This document shows, piece by piece, positions 6,976-9,561 of a DNA stretch of 9,561 nt. Below the pieces are notes generated by a model, which searched no databases, had not been told where the DNA came from, and was given only the letters and a program-made list of their open reading frames with translations. Position 1 is the stretch's first letter, and each line of letters opens with the position of its first letter. The stretch comes from Novosphingobium sp. (GTDB lineage: Bacteria > Pseudomonadota > Alphaproteobacteria > Sphingomonadales > Sphingomonadaceae). The stretch is from the NCBI GenBank assembly GCA_027490345.1, contig JAIXYF010000346.1:1-9561 (forward strand), given 5' to 3'. Position numbers and translations under genes: made by a program.

Positions 6976-7865
6976 CCCGCCGAGGACGATGCATCATCCT
7001 TCGGCCGCTGCATCATGGCAATCAGGGGTTTGAACGGAAACATGAACTGCTCCCAGATCGTCAACCGCCGCCGGTCATCTTGCCCCACCAGAATGCCCTC
7101 GCCCTCCTGATACGTGCCGAACAGGCGGTCGATGAGGATCAGCGAATTGCCATAATTGCAGCGCGTGTTTTCATAGCCCACCGAGTGGTGAAAGCTGTGC
7201 TGGCGGATGGTGGTGAAAAAGAAGCTGTAGAACAGCGGCGGATCACTGCGCACATTGGCGTGGGCAAATGTGGCCACCACATTGGTCACGCCGAAAGCGC
7301 ACAGATAAGCCGCCGGGGACACGTCGAACAGCACGACCACGCCGATGCTGATGAGGAACAGCTCGATCGGATTGCCCACCGCGCCTTTCATAGCGTTAAG
7401 CTGGGTCAAATGGTGGTGCGGCGCGTGGGTCAGCCAGAAAGGCTCCCAGTTGTGCATCAGCCGATGCATCCAGTATTGGCCGAATTCCCACACGAACACG
7501 ATCAGCGCCACTTGCCCGACAAACGGCATCGCGGCGGCCCAGGGTGTGGTGATGCCCCAGGCTTCCTTCAGCGCGTGCAGCGGCGCCTCGGTCAGCAGAT
7601 AAGCCATGCGGCCGATCACCGTATTGATGAGGATGAAATAGAACAGGTCGGTGAAGAACTCGCGCCGGTTCATCCGCCAGCCTTCATGCCGCTCGAACAC
7701 CAGTTCCAGCCCCAGCACGAAAGCCGTGACCACGCTGTTGACCGCCAGCGAGGACCACGGATTGTCCACCACCGCAGCCGGTGCCAGCATCCAGAATGCC
7801 ACCACCGCCACCAGCGTTGCGGGGGGGATGCAATCAATCGCCAGCTTCTTCAGCCCCGAACTCAT
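6972..7865 (-). CDS. Fatty acid hydroxylase / sterol desaturase family membrane di-iron enzyme
   Basis: This 297-residue integral membrane oxygenase should use two irons and O2 to hydroxylate or desaturate a lipid-like substrate. Three histidine clusters of the family are intact: HRLMH (H134-H138), HAPHH (H147-H151) and HSFHH (H223-H227), with a further H202. The downstream GYENTRCNYGN and LIDRLFGTY are typical of the bacterial sterol-desaturase group. Hydrophobic segments lie near residues 12-33, 38-57, 70-91, 109-128 and 167-201. The ATG at 7865 is chosen because AGGAG (complement of 7876-7880) lies 10 bases upstream and the protein becomes family-like from there; an upstream in-frame start at 7943 would add 26 polar residues inside the intergenic hairpin region. 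Its stop overlaps the sulfotransferase start. It follows the TonB receptor gene by 130 bases on the same strand. Substrates of this family include fatty acids, sphingoid bases, sterols, ether lipids and carotenoids; I cannot tell which applies. Confidence 0.92.
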   Translation of the reverse strand: MSSGLKKLAIDCIPPATLVAVVAFWMLAPAAVVDNPWSSLAVNSVVTAFVLGLELVFERHEGWRMNRREFFTDLFYFILINTVIGRMAYLLTEAPLHALKEAWGITTPWAAAMPFVGQVALIVFVWEFGQYWMHRLMHNWEPFWLTHAPHHHLTQLNAMKGAVGNPIELFLISIGVVVLFDVSPAAYLCAFGVTNVVATFAHANVRSDPPLFYSFFFTTIRQHSFHHSVGYENTRCNYGNSLILIDRLFGTYQEGEGILVGQDDRRRLTIWEQFMFPFKPLIAMMQRPKDDASSSAG

Positions 7866-7875
7866 GGTCTTGTCT

Positions 7876-7880
7876 CTCCT
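7876..7880 (-). promoter_or_regulatory. Ribosome binding site deciding the hydroxylase start
   Basis: The minus strand reads AGGAG, then 10 bases, then the ATG at 7865. This purine-rich site makes 7865 the preferred start over the upstream in-frame start at 7943. Confidence 0.6.
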
Positions 7881-7937
7881 CGTTCGTCTTGCCGTGCTGC
7901 TCTGTCCTGCCTGCCGTTCCTGCTTCCCGGCAGTCTC

Positions 7938-7978
7938 GCGCAAACGGGGGCGAGGATCAACCCCGCCCCTTCTTGCGC
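7938..7978 (-). other. Long intergenic hairpin between the TonB receptor and hydroxylase genes
   Basis: On the minus strand, GCGCAA (7978-7973) pairs with TTGCGC (7943-7938). After a 3x3 internal loop, GGGGCGGGG (7969-7961) pairs with CCTCGCCCC (7955-7947) around the 5-base loop TTGAT. The one irregular inner pair is G-U in the minus-strand RNA but A-C on the plus strand, so the structure favours minus-strand RNA. It begins about 18 bases after the receptor stop. There is no T-run behind it (GCGAGACTG follows), so it is not a standard intrinsic terminator. It could protect the receptor mRNA 3' end, attenuate transcription into the hydroxylase gene, or act with Rho. A smaller stem GAGCC/GGCTC (7997-7993 with 7987-7983) overlaps the receptor stop codon. 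Confidence 0.6.
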
Positions 7979-7995
7979 ATGAGAGCCCCGGCGGC

Positions 7996-9561
7996 TCAGT
8001 ATTTCACCCGAAGCTCCAGCACCACCGTGCGCGGCGCAATCACTGTGCGGCGGAAGTAGCGCAGCCGCACTCCGTCGTTCTGGCCGATGCGCGAACGGTC
8101 GTTCGAAACCGCCGTCACCGCGTACTTGTCGAAGATGTTGTTTGCGAACAGCCCGAACGTATAGCGATCATTCTGCCACGAAAGCGAAGCGCGGTGCAGC
8201 ACGAAGCCTGGCAGCTTGTCGCCGAACGCGCGGTCCCAGCCCAGCCGCGTGACGACATCGCCGCGATACGTCGCCGTCCAGTCACCGATCAGATCACCGC
8301 CAAACACCGGCATGGTATAGTTCACGCCAAGGCTGCCGCTGTTCCGGGTCGAACCGGGCAGGCGGTCCCCCTTCAGCGCATCGAGTTGGATCGGCGTGCT
8401 GGGATAGAGCCCTGCCGGGCTATTCACCGCGATGATCTTCGAGACGTCTTCGGTGAGCCGCGCATTCGTGTAGGAATACGTGCCCTGGATCGAAAGGCGA
8501 TCGATCGGTCGTAGCTGGAACGATGCCTCGAAGCCTTCGGACTTCGCCTTGCCACCATTGACCGTGATGCCGACAATGCCGTTGACCGTGGCGGAAGCGA
8601 CCTGGATCCCGTCCCAGTTGATCGTGAAGGCGTTGAGGTTCATCGTCAGCTTGCGGTCGAACAGTTCCGCTCGCAGCCCGATTTCAAGGTTCTTGGTCGA
8701 ATCTGGGCCAAACTGGAGTTCGTTGGGCAGGCCGCACACGTTCTGGAACGGCGGCGGCTTCAGCGGGAGAACACATGGCGCCACGGTGTTTGGTCCGCCG
8801 ATCCGATAACCCTTGCTGTAGGTCACATAGGCCATAATGCCGGGCGTGAACTTGTAGGATGTGTTGAATTTCCAGACCGAGCCGCTCTGCCCCGAAAGGC
8901 CACCGGCGGGCGTCGCATCATAGGGGCTGAGCGGATCGCCCAGCAAGGGCACCACAGCGCGGCCCGACACTTGCGAATCGTAGCGGAAGTAGCGCCCACC
9001 AGCAGTGACCTGCCATTCCGGCGTAATCTTGAACGAGCCCTCGCCGAACACGGCCTTCTCGCTCACTTTCGATCGGACATACGAGGCGTATTCAATTTCC
9101 TCAGGGTTCGTGGCCAGATCGACCCACGGATGGCCCGGGATGATTTCGCGATAGTCGTTCTGCAGCTTCTGCTCGTTGAAGAAGCCGCCGACCACCCAGC
9201 TGAACGGCCCGCCATGCGTGGAGACGAGGCGGATTTCCTGGTTCCACTGCTGGCGCGTGTTCACCGATTCGTTGAAGCTGGTGAAGGCCGGGAACGTCTC
9301 GTAGTCGTAGTCCAGATCGAGCAGCAGGTCGGTATTGTCGCCCTTGCGCTTGTTCTTGACCTTGGTGAACGCGGTCGTCGCCACAAGGTCGAACACTTCG
9401 CCGACATGGGCGTTGATTTCCATGCTGGCGAGGTGCGCAAACCGGTCCACCGGCTCGGCATAGCGCGCCGCGCTTTCATAGAGGCCCGTTCCGAACACGC
9501 GATTGGAATTATACTGGCCGCCATCGGTCTTGGTGCGCTGATAGGCATAAGTGAACACCAC
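7996..9561 (-). CDS. TonB-dependent outer-membrane receptor, C-terminal beta-barrel (5' end outside window)
   Basis: The frame is open from the window end to the TGA at 7998-7996, giving 521 residues of beta-barrel. The signal peptide, TonB box and most or all of the plug domain lie beyond the window. TonB-dependent receptors use proton-motive force, passed on by TonB-ExbB-ExbD, to import siderophores, cobalamin, glycans or aromatic compounds across the outer membrane. The evidence is the alternating amphipathic strands with aromatic girdles, and family phrases such as FNTSYKFTPGIMAYVTYSKGYR, split here as FNTSYKFTPG and MAYVTYSKGYR, then NLEIGLRAELFDRKL, GFEASFQLRPIDRLSIQGTY, GLFANNIFDKYA and a final strand RTVVLELRVKY. 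Two cysteines 13 residues apart (codons at 8773-8775 and 8734-8736) probably form a disulfide in an external loop. Sampled base composition looks lower in GC than ppx. The ligand cannot be inferred; the downstream enzymes hint at a lipid-like or hydroxylatable compound. Confidence 0.93.
   Translation of the reverse strand: MVFTYAYQRTKTDGGQYNSNRVFGTGLYESAARYAEPVDRFAHLASMEINAHVGEVFDLVATTAFTKVKNKRKGDNTDLLLDLDYDYETFPAFTSFNESVNTRQQWNQEIRLVSTHGGPFSWVVGGFFNEQKLQNDYREIIPGHPWVDLATNPEEIEYASYVRSKVSEKAVFGEGSFKITPEWQVTAGGRYFRYDSQVSGRAVVPLLGDPLSPYDATPAGGLSGQSGSVWKFNTSYKFTPGIMAYVTYSKGYRIGGPNTVAPCVLPLKPPPFQNVCGLPNELQFGPDSTKNLEIGLRAELFDRKLTMNLNAFTINWDGIQVASATVNGIVGITVNGGKAKSEGFEASFQLRPIDRLSIQGTYSYTNARLTEDVSKIIAVNSPAGLYPSTPIQLDALKGDRLPGSTRNSGSLGVNYTMPVFGGDLIGDWTATYRGDVVTRLGWDRAFGDKLPGFVLHRASLSWQNDRYTFGLFANNIFDKYAVTAVSNDRSRIGQNDGVRLRYFRRTVIAPRTVVLELRVKY

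Noticed and set aside
7866..7943. Longer hydroxylase protein starting at 7943
   Set aside because: The extra 26 residues are polar, unlike the family, overlap the hairpin arm, and the ATG at 7865 has a good ribosome site.
6660..7982. 440-codon plus-strand frame opposite the sulfotransferase and hydroxylase genes
   Set aside because: Its His-, Arg- and Gln-rich product is the antisense of two genes with intact catalytic motifs.

Overview
The window is GC-rich, gene-dense DNA from an alphaproteobacterium, most likely a sphingomonad (Novosphingobium, Sphingomonas or Erythrobacter type). This is inferred from the high GC content, the ppk-ppx pair, and a TonB-dependent receptor beside a TPR-sulfotransferase, a combination I associate with that order. 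No 16S rRNA or other marker is present, so the placement is a judgement. I see no tRNA, rRNA, CRISPR array, insertion sequence, prophage or attachment site.

Plus-strand half (1-5369). The window opens inside the 3' part of an EAL-domain c-di-GMP phosphodiesterase gene (1-534). An AIM24/TIGR00266-family gene follows (610-1446) and is closed by a clear rho-independent terminator (1474-1501). A 220-base leader then carries a possible Pho box and leads into ppk (polyphosphate kinase 1, 1667-3880). ppx (exopolyphosphatase, 3894-5369) follows after only 13 bases. The two enzymes make and degrade polyphosphate and are probably co-transcribed.

Minus-strand half (9561-5392), convergent with ppx across a 22-base gap. 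Read in the direction of transcription, it holds a TonB-dependent receptor cut by the window end (9561-7996), a 130-base gap with a long hairpin, a membrane fatty-acid-hydroxylase/sterol-desaturase-family enzyme (7865-6972), and a TPR-sulfotransferase (6975-5392). The sulfotransferase start overlaps the hydroxylase stop in a GTGA junction, so these two are translationally linked. The layout suggests outer-membrane uptake or handling of a compound, hydroxylation of a lipid-like substrate, and sulfation of a hydroxyl group. The substrate cannot be read from the sequence.

Most of the window is recognisable housekeeping or accessory metabolism. The best candidates for something undescribed are the hydroxylase-sulfotransferase pair, the candidate Pho box before ppk, and the intergenic hairpin after the receptor gene.
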